Of a stretch of 64,000 nt of DNA, positions 54,342 to 63,022 are shown one piece after another; the stretch's first letter is position 1, and each line of letters begins with the position of its first letter. The position numbers were made by a program, and so were the translations under genes. Under the pieces are notes generated by a model that saw nothing but the letters and a program-made list of their open reading frames with translations, made no database searches and was not told the DNA's origin. Source of the DNA: Weeksella virosa DSM 16922 (GTDB taxonomy: Bacteria > Bacteroidota > Bacteroidia > Flavobacteriales > Weeksellaceae). Where the stretch lies: NCBI RefSeq assembly GCF_000189415.1, contig NC_015144.1, positions 2,208,955 through 2,272,954 of the forward strand, given 5' to 3'.

Positions 54342-55736
54342 ATGAAAACAAAATACATCGATCTCATTACACAATCTTTTGATTTTCCGCAGGAAGAATT
54401 TGATTTGGTAGGAGAAAATCTACATTTCAATGGTATTGATTTAATGAAATTGATAGAGGAACATGGCACTCCACTAAAGTTTACTTATTTGCCCAAAATT
54501 TCGCAAAACATCCAGCGAGCTAAATCATGGTTCAATGATGCGCGCAAAAAATTAAACTATCAAGGAACCTATAACTATTGTTATTGCACCAAAAGTTCGC
54601 ACTTTCGTCATATTATAAAAGAAGCACTAAAAAATGATATCCATATCGAAACTTCGTCTGCATACGACATCAATATCGTAGAAAGCCTCCTGAATGAAGG
54701 GCTGATGAACCACGATCAGTACGTGATTTGTAACGGATTCAAGCGAGAAGAATATGTAGAAAACATTGCTCGACTAATCAATAATGGACACCGAAAAACC
54801 ATAACAGTTATCGACAACTATGAGGAAGTTGAACTTTTTTCGGATGCCATAGAAGGAGATTTTGAAATTGGGATCCGAATTGCCTCTGAAGAAGAACCTA
54901 AGTTTGAGTTTTATACATCTCGACTAGGGATTGGCTATAAAGATATTGTGCCTTTTTACAACAATATGGTGAAACCCAATGAACGCATCAAAGTAAAAAT
55001 GCTTCATTTCTTTATCAACACCGGTATCAAAGACAACTCTTATTACTGGAACGAGTTGGTGAAATGTTTACGTGTCTATGTAAACCTGAAAAAAGTTTGC
55101 CCAGAACTTGATAGCCTAAATATCGGAGGAGGTTTTCCTATTAAAAACTCTCTAACCTTCGAATATGACTATGCTTATATGGCCGAAGAAATTTTGGGTC
55201 AGATCAAGAAATTCTGTGACGAAGAAGGAATCCCTGTCCCAAATATATTTACCGAATTTGGCAGCTTCACAGTTGGAGAAAGTGGCGGAATGATTTATAA
55301 AGTATTGTACCAAAAGAAACAAAACGACAAAGAATATTGGGACATGATTGATTCTTCTTTCATGACTACCCTACCAGACGCTTGGGCAATCTCTAAACGT
55401 TTTGTGATGCTACCACTCAACCGCTGGTATGATACGTATGAACGCGTTTTGTTAGGAGGATTAACTTGTGATTCGGACGATTATTACAACTCAGAACAAC
55501 ACGTAAACGCGATTTATTTACCCAAATACGACTCGGCAAAACCTCTGTACATTGGCTTCTTCAACACGGGTGCGTATCAAGACAACATTTCGGGTTTTGA
55601 TGGAGTGCATCATTGCCTGATCCCTCAGCCAAAATATATTTTGATCGATGAAAACTATCAGGTAGAGGTTTTCTATCAAGAACAAGACTACCAAAGCGTA
55701 CTAAAAAAATTAGGTTACCGATTAATCGAAGAATAA
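54342..55736 (+). CDS. speA: arginine decarboxylase, alanine-racemase fold
   Basis: A 464-residue PLP fold-III decarboxylase. The PLP lysine is probably Lys84 (YNYCYCTKSSHF). The late CDSDD motif (GLTCDSDDYYNS) supplies the catalytic Cys/Asp across the dimer interface, and SLNIGGGFPIKNS is a family-like glycine loop. It is much shorter than E. coli SpeA but matches the short biosynthetic arginine decarboxylases of Bacteroidota. Decarboxylation of arginine to agmatine feeds polyamine synthesis. The deoxyhypusine-synthase homologue begins 25 bp downstream, so the two are co-transcribed. Substrate identity (arginine versus another basic amino acid) is inferred. Confidence 0.85.
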   Translation: MKTKYIDLITQSFDFPQEEFDLVGENLHFNGIDLMKLIEEHGTPLKFTYLPKISQNIQRAKSWFNDARKKLNYQGTYNYCYCTKSSHFRHIIKEALKNDIHIETSSAYDINIVESLLNEGLMNHDQYVICNGFKREEYVENIARLINNGHRKTITVIDNYEEVELFSDAIEGDFEIGIRIASEEEPKFEFYTSRLGIGYKDIVPFYNNMVKPNERIKVKMLHFFINTGIKDNSYYWNELVKCLRVYVNLKKVCPELDSLNIGGGFPIKNSLTFEYDYAYMAEEILGQIKKFCDEEGIPVPNIFTEFGSFTVGESGGMIYKVLYQKKQNDKEYWDMIDSSFMTTLPDAWAISKRFVMLPLNRWYDTYERVLLGGLTCDSDDYYNSEQHVNAIYLPKYDSAKPLYIGFFNTGAYQDNISGFDGVHHCLIPQPKYILIDENYQVEVFYQEQDYQSVLKKLGYRLIEE

Positions 55737-55761
55737 AATTTTTATTAAAAAAAAACTAAAA

Positions 55762-56736
55762 ATGACAAAAGGACCAATCAGTCAGTTTATAGAACATAAC
55801 TATAGACACTTTAATGCAGCTGCCCTGATGGATGCTGCAAAAGGGTATGAACAACATTTATTAGAAGGTGGCAAAATGCTAATTTCATTAGGTGGAGCGA
55901 TGTCTACTGCAGAACTAGGTATTTCTTTGGCCGAAATGATTCGTCAAGATAAAGTACATATTATCTCTTGTACTGGTGCCAACTTAGAAGAAGATGTTAT
56001 GAATTTGGTTGCACACTCACACTACAAAAGAATCCCGAATTATCGTGATCTTACACCAGAGCAAGAGCGTGAATTATTAGACTCACACTTCAATCGTGTA
56101 ACTGACACCTGTATCCCAGAAGAAGAAGCGTTCCGTCGTTTACAAAAACACTTGGAAGATGTTTGGCATGCAGCGGAAGAAAAAGGAGAGCGTTATTTAC
56201 CACACGAATTCCTATACCAAGTAGTAAATTCTGGAGTTTTAGAGCAGTATTATGAAATCGACCCTAAGGACTCTTGGATTGTTGCTGCAGCAGAGAAAAA
56301 CTTACCAATTGTATGTCCTGGTTGGGAAGATTCTACCACTGGAAATATTTTTGCTTCGAATGTTATCAAAGGAAATCTGAAAGCTTCTACAGTGAAATCT
56401 GGTATCGAATACATGGTGTACTTAACCGAATGGTATCGGGCAAACTCTGACGGGAAAGGTGTAGGATTCTTCCAAATTGGAGGGGGTATTTCTGGAGATT
56501 TTCCGATATGTGTTGTCCCGATGATGTACCAAGATCTAGAATGGACAGATGTGCCTTTCTGGTCTTATTTCTGCCAAATCTCTGATTCTACTACCTCATA
56601 CGGCTCATATTCCGGAGCCGTGCCAAATGAAAAAATTACATGGGGGAAACTAGATGTAGATACGCCAAAATTCATCATTGAGTCGGATGCGACTATCGTT
56701 GCTCCATTGGTTTTTGCTTGGGTTTTAGGAAAATAA
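55762..56736 (+). CDS. deoxyhypusine synthase family protein (SpeY-like)
   Basis: The 324-residue protein has the NAD-binding stretch SLGGAMSTAELGISLAEMI, HIISCTGANLEEDVMNLVAHSHYKRIPNYRDL, and near the C-terminus GAVPNEKITWGKLD with Lys296, the position that forms the enzyme-imine intermediate in eukaryotic deoxyhypusine synthase. Bacteria lack eIF5A, so these homologues act on free polyamines; in Anabaena such an enzyme is required for homospermidine. Being in one unit with arginine decarboxylase supports a polyamine role. Product not established here. A strong terminator follows. Confidence 0.88.
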   Translation: MTKGPISQFIEHNYRHFNAAALMDAAKGYEQHLLEGGKMLISLGGAMSTAELGISLAEMIRQDKVHIISCTGANLEEDVMNLVAHSHYKRIPNYRDLTPEQERELLDSHFNRVTDTCIPEEEAFRRLQKHLEDVWHAAEEKGERYLPHEFLYQVVNSGVLEQYYEIDPKDSWIVAAAEKNLPIVCPGWEDSTTGNIFASNVIKGNLKASTVKSGIEYMVYLTEWYRANSDGKGVGFFQIGGGISGDFPICVVPMMYQDLEWTDVPFWSYFCQISDSTTSYGSYSGAVPNEKITWGKLDVDTPKFIIESDATIVAPLVFAWVLGK

Positions 56737-56767
56737 TTTTTTTATAATAAAAACCATTCATATCAAC

Positions 56768-56797
56768 AGCACGAAGTCTTTCTTCGTGCTTTTTTTA
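56768..56797 (+). terminator. terminator of the polyamine gene pair
   Basis: A perfect stem AGCACGAAG / CTTCGTGCT with loop TCTTT is followed by a seven-T run, 31 bp after the stop. Confidence 0.93.
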
Positions 56798-56886
56798 TTG
56801 GTCCTAGTAGAGATCCAAACTCGAATCCTTATCTTTGGTTTCTTAATTGGATTTGTTTCCATCCAAAACTATAATTCTATTTCGAA

Positions 56887-57882
56887 ATGTATAAAACGAT
56901 ATCTTTTCTCAGTATTGCTATCTTTTATATTCTGTCTACACCATCGACGATTGTTTGCGGACAGAACAAAATAATCGATAAAAAAGTAATGCTGCATTTA
57001 GTCAATAAACATAAACTCGCTTTTACGCAAGGCAAAGTAGCAGATTATATTCCAGAATTAGGCAAAGCCAACCCAAAAGCTGTTGCATTTTCTATCACAA
57101 ACGAAAACGGTGAAACATGGAGTGTTGGTGATAATAAACAGAAATTTACAATCCAAAGTATTTCTAAATTAATTGCTTTGATGTTGGCAGTAGAAGAAAA
57201 TGGCGAAGAAAAGGTTTTTACACAAATGGGCTATTATGGGACCCATCATCCTTTCAACTATTTTGCCAATTTAGACCACAACGGTCGTCCACTCAATCCG
57301 ATGATGAATGCAGGGGCCATCTACACAACCTCTCTGATAGCAGGAGACGCAGACGAACCTTATCAGAAAATATTGGCTAGAATTCGATACATTACCAATA
57401 ATCCGAAAATAGATATTAATCCGACTATTTACGAATCTGAAAAAGCTACTGGATACCGAAATCGTGGTATGTTTTATTTAATGAAAAATTATGGTATGAT
57501 CGAAAAAGAAGAAGAAGTACTGAACAATTATTTCCGTCAATGTTCGATAGAAATTGATGTGGAAGATTTATCAAAAATAGCTTATTTCATTGCCAATCAA
57601 GGAACGAGATACGACGGAGATAAAACACACTACAACAAAGAACTCATGCAATTGATACAAGCACAAATGCTCACGGCTGGTATGTACGAGTTTAGCGGCG
57701 AATATGCTCGCACGATTGCTTTGCCAAGTAAATCGGGGGTTGGTGGCGGAATTATTGCTACGGTTCCCAACAAAATAGGAATTGCAGTATACAACCCTTC
57801 TCTAGATGAGCACGGCAATTCGCTGGTAGGTTATTTAATTCTAAAGGATTTTGTTCAGGAATATTCGTTAGGAATTTTTTAA
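56887..57882 (+). CDS. glsA: serine-type glutaminase with signal peptide
   Basis: The 331-residue protein carries the glutaminase motif FTIQSISKLIAL with catalytic Ser91 and Lys94 (SxxK), RPLNPMMNAGAIYTTSL, ESEKATGYRNRGMFYLMKNYGMI and KSGVGGGIIATVPNKIGIAVYNPSLDEHGNS. It deaminates glutamine to glutamate and ammonia. The first 25 residues (MYKTISFLSIAIFYILSTPSTIV, then CGQ) form a hydrophobic signal absent from E. coli GlsA/YbaS, so this version is probably exported to the periplasm. It is separated from the polyamine pair by a terminator. Confidence 0.92.
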   Translation: MYKTISFLSIAIFYILSTPSTIVCGQNKIIDKKVMLHLVNKHKLAFTQGKVADYIPELGKANPKAVAFSITNENGETWSVGDNKQKFTIQSISKLIALMLAVEENGEEKVFTQMGYYGTHHPFNYFANLDHNGRPLNPMMNAGAIYTTSLIAGDADEPYQKILARIRYITNNPKIDINPTIYESEKATGYRNRGMFYLMKNYGMIEKEEEVLNNYFRQCSIEIDVEDLSKIAYFIANQGTRYDGDKTHYNKELMQLIQAQMLTAGMYEFSGEYARTIALPSKSGVGGGIIATVPNKIGIAVYNPSLDEHGNSLVGYLILKDFVQEYSLGIF

Positions 57883-57932
57883 GCGATTGTGGAAAACCTT
57901 CGGAATTTTTAGATTTCATTTCACTCAAAATA

Positions 57933-58372
57933 TTATTCATCGAGTATCGCAATTAATTCTACCTGAAAAACCAAGGTAGATTGCGGGCCAATATATTGAT
58001 TGAGTTCTTGATTTCCGTACGCCAACGCTGGGGGCAAAACAAGCGTCCATTTACTCCCGACTAGCATCTGTGTCAGGGCTTGTCTCCAACCTTTGATTAC
58101 TTTATCGAGCGAGAAAGAAGCAGGTTTATTTCTATTGACCGAACTATCGAAAACCTCACCATGAATTGTAGTTCCGTGGTAATGACACAACACTTTGCTC
58201 GTTGCATTTGGGATTACACCTGTACCCATTTTATCAACTTTTACCAGCAATCCATTTTCTTCTTTTTTCACACTAAGATCTTCTGAAAATTGTGCTCAAA
58301 AGCATTTCCTTCTGCTGTATTCTTTATCGCTAACTCTTCTTTTCGCTTTTTCAAAACTTCTGCTATTCCCAT
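57933..58372 (-). pseudogene. FKBP-type peptidyl-prolyl isomerase gene with one frameshift
   Basis: An ATG at 58372 opens MGIAEVLKKRKEELAIKNTA, the usual start of small flavobacterial FKBPs, but the frame hits TGA at 58268-58270 after 34 codons. The neighbouring frame continues without interruption as SEDLSVKKEENGLLVKVDKMGTG to a full FKBP domain (VLCHYHGTTIHGEVFDSS, VIKGWRQAL, YGNQ, LVFQVELIAI). One missing T in the four-T run at 58286-58289 explains it: the total span of 440 bp becomes 441, a complete 146-residue protein. It is therefore a broken gene, a sequencing error, or a gene read by -1 frameshifting. The C-terminal part alone could start at a GTG (58271). Confidence 0.83.
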
Positions 58373-58686
58373 AGTTCTATATTATTACAGAAATACACTT
58401 ATTTTTTTTTAATTTAATTAAATATAATCATCAGTTTGATAATAAACTAATTACATTTTTTATAATTAATTATAAAGAAAGTACTACTTCTACTGCTGTA
58501 TAGTAGTTAATTTGGTTAATAAACTTTATTATCATCAAGCGGAGTAAATTCTATACTTGAAATTAGTATTAAAAAACAATTTCGTAAAAAATAATATTTA
58601 TTTACCATTACATCCACTTGATATGAGAATATATTGCAGAAAAATCTTTCTTTTTTTATATACGACTTCCATACGTTTGGATAAAA

Positions 58687-58722
58687 AATTCTAAATACAA
58701 TTCTAAATACAATTCTAAATAA
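58687..58722. repeat. 12-bp tandem repeat, three copies
   Basis: AATTCTAAATAC occurs at 58687-58698 and 58699-58710, and a third copy with the last base changed (AATTCTAAATAA) at 58711-58722. It is about 125 bp upstream of the M36 protease start. Confidence 0.9.
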
Positions 58723-58813
58723 TTCACATTTTCCCTAAATAAAGCCAAATAAAATTATCAACTTAATGAAAAAATCGACAGAAAAAGTTTTTTTCTCAAG
58801 GTTAAAAAGTTTA

Positions 58814-58829
58814 TTTTTAGCGCTAAAAA
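58814..58829. promoter_or_regulatory. palindrome upstream of the M36 protease gene
   Basis: TTTTTAGCGCTAAAAA is a perfect 16-bp palindrome ending 17 bp before the ATG at 58847, where a dimeric regulator or leader structure could act. A related TTTTGCGCTAAAA occurs at 24945-24957 in the promoter region of the B12 operon. No binding protein is known. Confidence 0.4.
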
Positions 58830-58846
58830 ATTAACACATATTTAAA

Positions 58847-61462
58847 ATGAAGAAAAAATTTCTACTACTGTCTACAATCGTATTGATGAGCCAAATCTCT
58901 TTAGCACAAGATCATCGAAACTTAATTGATCAATATTTGCATCAAAATCAATTATCCCAAGCAAGTAGCTCTATTCAATATCAAGTTGTAGAAACTATTC
59001 CGAATGAAAAAAATTCTACCGAACGTGTATATATACAATATGAACATAACGGAATCCCAATTTACAATGCGTACGGAAATTTCTTGGTACAAAACAACCA
59101 AGTGATACATTTTGCAGGTATGGTAGATACCCAGCTGAACAAACCTTTTCCTGCACAAAAAAGCTCTCTAACCGATGTTGTATTATTAGACAAGTTAGCT
59201 TCTCATTTCGGAGTTTCCGTAAAAGAGAATACAAAAAAGAGTACAGAAACTGGCGTTTTTCCAGTTGATCAACATGAAGTAAAATTGTATTATTTCTTAG
59301 ATCAGAAAAACCAATATCATTTAGTAAAAGAGTTTATGGTTGCTGTAAAAACGGTTAACGAAAATGATGTGTACATAGCTTTGCTCGATGCGCATTCTGG
59401 AGAAATATTAGATTTACACAACTCTACTTTGTCGTGTGATTTTCATCCAGACTTTCATCAAAACACAACAAGAATTGCCGAAAAACGTCCGTCATTCGAC
59501 TGGTTAAAAGAAGCTTTTTCTACGTCAGAAAACAACCCACAATATAAAGTTTTTCCTTTACCCTACGAGTCACCTTCACATGGGAATGCACAAACCGTAA
59601 ACTTTTCTACCGTTGCCAATGTTACTGCTTCACCGGAAGGTTGGCATAAATACGGCAATAAAGAAGAAGATGCTACCTACGGCAACAATGTTCGTGCTGC
59701 ATACGACCACAACTCTACTGGATACAACACCTATTCAGGTGCCTCTGTAACCTTGGATGGAAAAGTTTACAGTAAAAATGGAGATTATGATTTCAGCTAC
59801 GATTATCAGTTCGGGAAACATCCTTTCAAATCTAAAGAAGCCGCTACAGTAAATCTTTTCTACACGAACAACATGATGCACGACATTATGTACAATTATG
59901 GTTTTGATGAAAAAAGTGGAAATTTCCAGAAATCTAATTTTGGTAATGGAGGAACCGGAAATGATGAGGTAATTGCTCTTGCACAGACACGTTTTAATGA
60001 AGGAGTTCTGAATAACGCAACCTTCGCAACCTTACCCGACGGGTATATTGCTCGCATGGCTATGTATCTTTGGAATCCACCAACAAATTATACAGAAAAT
60101 TTGGTAAGCATTTTCTCACCTTCTGATATTGCTGGTGATTACACTGCAAAAGAAGCTCAGTTTGGCAATAAAATAGATGATCAGATCAATGCTAATTTTA
60201 TCTTAGTAAAAACCACCGACGGAACGAACGAAGGCTGTAGCACACCAACCAATGCAGCTGAAATCAACAACAACATTGCCATCATTACTCGTGGAAATTG
60301 TAATTTTGTAACGAAGGTGAAAAATGCACAAGACGCAGGTGCAAAAGGTGTTATCGTCGTAAACAATGATAATGGTGTCCCTATCGCAATGGGCGGAACA
60401 GATAGCTCTATAACGATTCCTTCGGTGATGATAACAAAAGAGCTAGGTGATAAAATCAAATCAAAATTAAACTCAAACATAACAGTAACAGGAAGCCTAA
60501 ACGCTAGCGACACCCCTTATTATGATGGTTCCTTGGATAATGGCGTTATCGCACACGAGTACGGACACGGAATCTCTACTCGTTTAACTGGCCCACTTAC
60601 CACGAGTGCTTGTTTACGCAACAAGGAACAAATGGGTGAAGGATGGAGTGATTTCTTTGGATATATCCTCACGATGCAACCAGAAGACAAAGGTACGGAT
60701 GCCCGTGGAATTGGGACATATGTAACTGATCAGCCTACAACGGGAAGAGGAATCCGACCTACAGCTTATAGCACAGACATGAGCGTAAACCCTGCAACGT
60801 ACGATAATCTAAAAACTTATGGAGACTCCTCAAACGAATCGCCACATAGAACTGGTTACGTTTGGGCAACAATGCTTTGGGATATGACATGGAAATTGAT
60901 AGACAAGTATGGTTTCTCGCCAGACATTTACAACGGTGATAAAGGAAATAATATTTCTCTACAATTGGTAATGGATGGAATGAAAAACCAACCATGTAAC
61001 CCAGGTTTTGTAGATGGTCGTGACGCAATTTTGGCTGCTGACATTGCTAACTACAATGGAGAAAACCAATGTGAAATTTGGCAAGCCTTCGCTCGCCGTG
61101 GTTTAGGATATGGAGCAAGTCAAGGTAGTTCCGACTCTCGAGTTGATGGAGTTTCTTCGTTCGAGATGCCACCTGCAGAGGTGTTGGATTGCAAAACGAT
61201 GAACACGACAAACTATAAACTATCTAGTCTTTATATGTTTCCGAATCCAGCCAAAGACATGGTTTATTTTGCAGATGAAAACTTAGGAAATTCGATCAAA
61301 ATTGAAGTGTCTGACGTAACCGGAAAGTCGGTTATGAATGCCGAATTGAAAGTAAAAGCTAATCGGGCAGAATTCGATACTTCTTCACTTTCGAAAGGTC
61401 TTTATATCCTAAAAATCACAACGAATAAGGAAGTCACAACCAAGAAATTGATTAAAAACTAA
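58847..61462 (+). CDS. M36 (fungalysin) metalloprotease with PA and T9SS sorting domains
   Basis: The 871-residue protein has signal peptide MKKKFLLLSTIVLMSQISLAQ and a fungalysin/thermolysin propeptide region (to about 200: YEHNGIPIYNAYGNFLVQNNQVIHFAG). The M36 catalytic domain has zinc motif HEYGH (H570, E571, H574) and Glu598 (GEGWSDFF). A PA domain sits inside, before the zinc motif (about 445-545: IAIITRGNCNFVTKVKNAQDAGAKG). The last 80 residues are a type A sorting domain (LYMFPNPAKDMVYFA ... KGLYILKITT, KKLIKN). It is therefore exported by T9SS and anchored or released outside the cell, where it degrades proteins. Confidence 0.94.
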   Translation: MKKKFLLLSTIVLMSQISLAQDHRNLIDQYLHQNQLSQASSSIQYQVVETIPNEKNSTERVYIQYEHNGIPIYNAYGNFLVQNNQVIHFAGMVDTQLNKPFPAQKSSLTDVVLLDKLASHFGVSVKENTKKSTETGVFPVDQHEVKLYYFLDQKNQYHLVKEFMVAVKTVNENDVYIALLDAHSGEILDLHNSTLSCDFHPDFHQNTTRIAEKRPSFDWLKEAFSTSENNPQYKVFPLPYESPSHGNAQTVNFSTVANVTASPEGWHKYGNKEEDATYGNNVRAAYDHNSTGYNTYSGASVTLDGKVYSKNGDYDFSYDYQFGKHPFKSKEAATVNLFYTNNMMHDIMYNYGFDEKSGNFQKSNFGNGGTGNDEVIALAQTRFNEGVLNNATFATLPDGYIARMAMYLWNPPTNYTENLVSIFSPSDIAGDYTAKEAQFGNKIDDQINANFILVKTTDGTNEGCSTPTNAAEINNNIAIITRGNCNFVTKVKNAQDAGAKGVIVVNNDNGVPIAMGGTDSSITIPSVMITKELGDKIKSKLNSNITVTGSLNASDTPYYDGSLDNGVIAHEYGHGISTRLTGPLTTSACLRNKEQMGEGWSDFFGYILTMQPEDKGTDARGIGTYVTDQPTTGRGIRPTAYSTDMSVNPATYDNLKTYGDSSNESPHRTGYVWATMLWDMTWKLIDKYGFSPDIYNGDKGNNISLQLVMDGMKNQPCNPGFVDGRDAILAADIANYNGENQCEIWQAFARRGLGYGASQGSSDSRVDGVSSFEMPPAEVLDCKTMNTTNYKLSSLYMFPNPAKDMVYFADENLGNSIKIEVSDVTGKSVMNAELKVKANRAEFDTSSLSKGLYILKITTNKEVTTKKLIKN

Positions 61463-61480
61463 TCTATTTCGATACTCTAT

Positions 61481-61518
61481 AAAAAATGCGATGTTCAAAA
61501 ATAAACATCGCATTTTTT
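61481..61518. terminator. bidirectional terminator
   Basis: The stem AAAAAATGCGATGTT / AACATCGCATTTTTT, with loop CAAAAATA, lies between the convergent M36 and redoxin genes and has A- and T-runs on both sides. Confidence 0.92.
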
Positions 61519-61542
61519 ATATGGATTTTTCCCATCAACATC

Positions 61543-62637
61543 TTATGAATGCTTTTTAATCAATTCTTCTAAAATCGATGGAAATCTCTCTTCATCTTCA
61601 AAAGTAAAATTATCATTGGCATACAAAACCGTATTGTCCTTGGATAAAATATAAGTAGCTCTATTACTGTATCCTAGAGGGTTGTAGGCATTGTATAAGC
61701 GCGCTATCGAATAATCTTCATCATTGAGATAAATAATCCGATCGGTTTTCAGTGCTTTTTTCCACAACTTAAGCAAAGCCGGCGTCGAACTCGAAATTGC
61801 ATACATCTCTACTTCTTTCATCGCTGGATGATGATCGATGAGTTGGATTTGAGTTGCACAACTCATCCCGGCCGTATGATTGACTTTGGCAAAATCTGAT
61901 ACTACCTCTCCACTAAAAGCAGCTGGATAAAAAGTTATCACCTTAAATTTATCGGTGATGGAAGAAAGATTTCTAGCTCTACCTGAAGTATCTTCTACAT
62001 CCTCCAACAGAAAATCAGGTGCTTTCTCGCCTATTTTTAACGGTGTTTGTTTGGATGGTCGAGTATTTTTTAATAATCCTAAATGTATTTTTATTTTATC
62101 TTCTAAGGGTTTTAAGTGCTCTCCTTGTGCTCGGTAATCTTTGTCTATAGCCAAAATTTTATAGTTTTTATCGAGTAAGTATACTATAGAGCTTGGTGTT
62201 TCTTCCTGTGATGATAAACTTAATTGCTGACCGAAATGGGAAGTTTTCATCTGAAATACATCCACCCCCAAAGCTCGATAAACCATCCCTGTCGGGTCGT
62301 ACATTCTATTATCTTGTACAAAGGGTGCTTCCCAAGAGTTTCTAGGTTGAGAAGTGTTGGGAGCAAGGGCATTTACAACATAAATAACCTCTATTTTAGG
62401 TTTGTTTTCTTGTTGCTGAAAAGCCAGACCATCGGTAAAGTAATATTTAAGAGAAGTGGTCAACATAGGAGCATAACTATTATCCGAAGCCAATGATGGG
62501 GCGAGAACCACAATTGTAGCATCGGATTGTGGATTGTATTTTTCTATTAACTGAATAGGAAACAATTCACCTACTTTTTTCTGAGCCTGTAAACCACAAC
62601 TTACTAAAACGCAAATACCTAGGATATATTTTTTCAT
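61543..62637 (-). CDS. exported redoxin/AhpC-like protein without the usual catalytic cysteine
   Basis: The ATG at 62637 gives a signal peptide MKKYILGICVLVSCGLQAQ and 364 aa; an earlier ATG at 62661 would add eight residues before it. The C-terminal half (about 205-364) resembles AhpC/TSA proteins: IGEKAPDFLLEDVEDTSG, ITFYPAAFSGEVVSDF, MYAISSSTPALLKLWKKAL, SNRATYILSKDNTVLYAND. Where 1-Cys peroxiredoxins have FYPAAFTxxCT, this one has AAFSGEVV; the nearest cysteine is in GMSCATQI about 20 residues later. The N-terminal half is a thioredoxin-fold-like part of unknown role. It is probably periplasmic. Confidence 0.75.
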   Translation of the reverse strand: MKKYILGICVLVSCGLQAQKKVGELFPIQLIEKYNPQSDATIVVLAPSLASDNSYAPMLTTSLKYYFTDGLAFQQQENKPKIEVIYVVNALAPNTSQPRNSWEAPFVQDNRMYDPTGMVYRALGVDVFQMKTSHFGQQLSLSSQEETPSSIVYLLDKNYKILAIDKDYRAQGEHLKPLEDKIKIHLGLLKNTRPSKQTPLKIGEKAPDFLLEDVEDTSGRARNLSSITDKFKVITFYPAAFSGEVVSDFAKVNHTAGMSCATQIQLIDHHPAMKEVEMYAISSSTPALLKLWKKALKTDRIIYLNDEDYSIARLYNAYNPLGYSNRATYILSKDNTVLYANDNFTFEDEERFPSILEELIKKHS

Positions 62638-63022
62638 AACAATAGAATGTATATACAACAAAATTCACTTCCCTAAAATACAGTAAATTTTAGAATGATA
62701 CAGTTTTTAACAATTTTTTATTTAGAAGATATATACCTCATATAGTACATTATATTAAATCAATTCATTGCGCTATCAATTGTAGTGGATAGGTATTCTA
62801 AACAAAGACTTTTTATAAATAAGTCAGGACTATTCTTAGTAATCACTTATGCAATCTAATCAGAAAAACTTAATCTAATTCTGTGTTATTTTTTTCAGAG
62901 ATATTTGCGTATACGATTTTGGTTCATTGTTGTGGTTACTATAACCTAAGAAAAACTAAAAAAGCCTGAATTATTTCAGACTTTTTTATATCCCTACCTG
63001 TTATTATTTGTATTACAAAAAA
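62638..63022. other. intergenic region
   Basis: This spacer of 385 bp contains the apt terminator and upstream sequence of the redoxin gene. I see no further gene, RNA element or repeat. Confidence 0.5.
62958..62987 (-). terminator. terminator of apt
   Basis: A stem AAAAAAGCCTGAA / TTCAGACTTTTTT with one C-A mismatch and loop TTAT; on the minus strand it ends in a six-T run, 36 bp after the apt stop. Confidence 0.75.

Larger units (their letters stand above)
58373..58846. other. intergenic region with short tandem repeat and palindrome
   Basis: This 474-bp very AT-rich spacer separates the broken FKBP gene from the M36 protease. It holds a 12-bp tandem repeat (58687-58722) and a 16-bp palindrome (58814-58829), described separately. 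No gene or RNA family was recognised. Confidence 0.6.

Noticed and set aside
56812..56830. tRNA-like TpsiC arm (CTCGAATCC)
   Set aside because: No acceptor, D or anticodon arms can be drawn around it.
58250..58300. Programmed -1 frameshift in the FKBP gene
   Set aside because: The shift point CAATTTTC is not a classical slippery heptamer and no downstream stem or pseudoknot stands out; a broken gene or sequence error is simpler.
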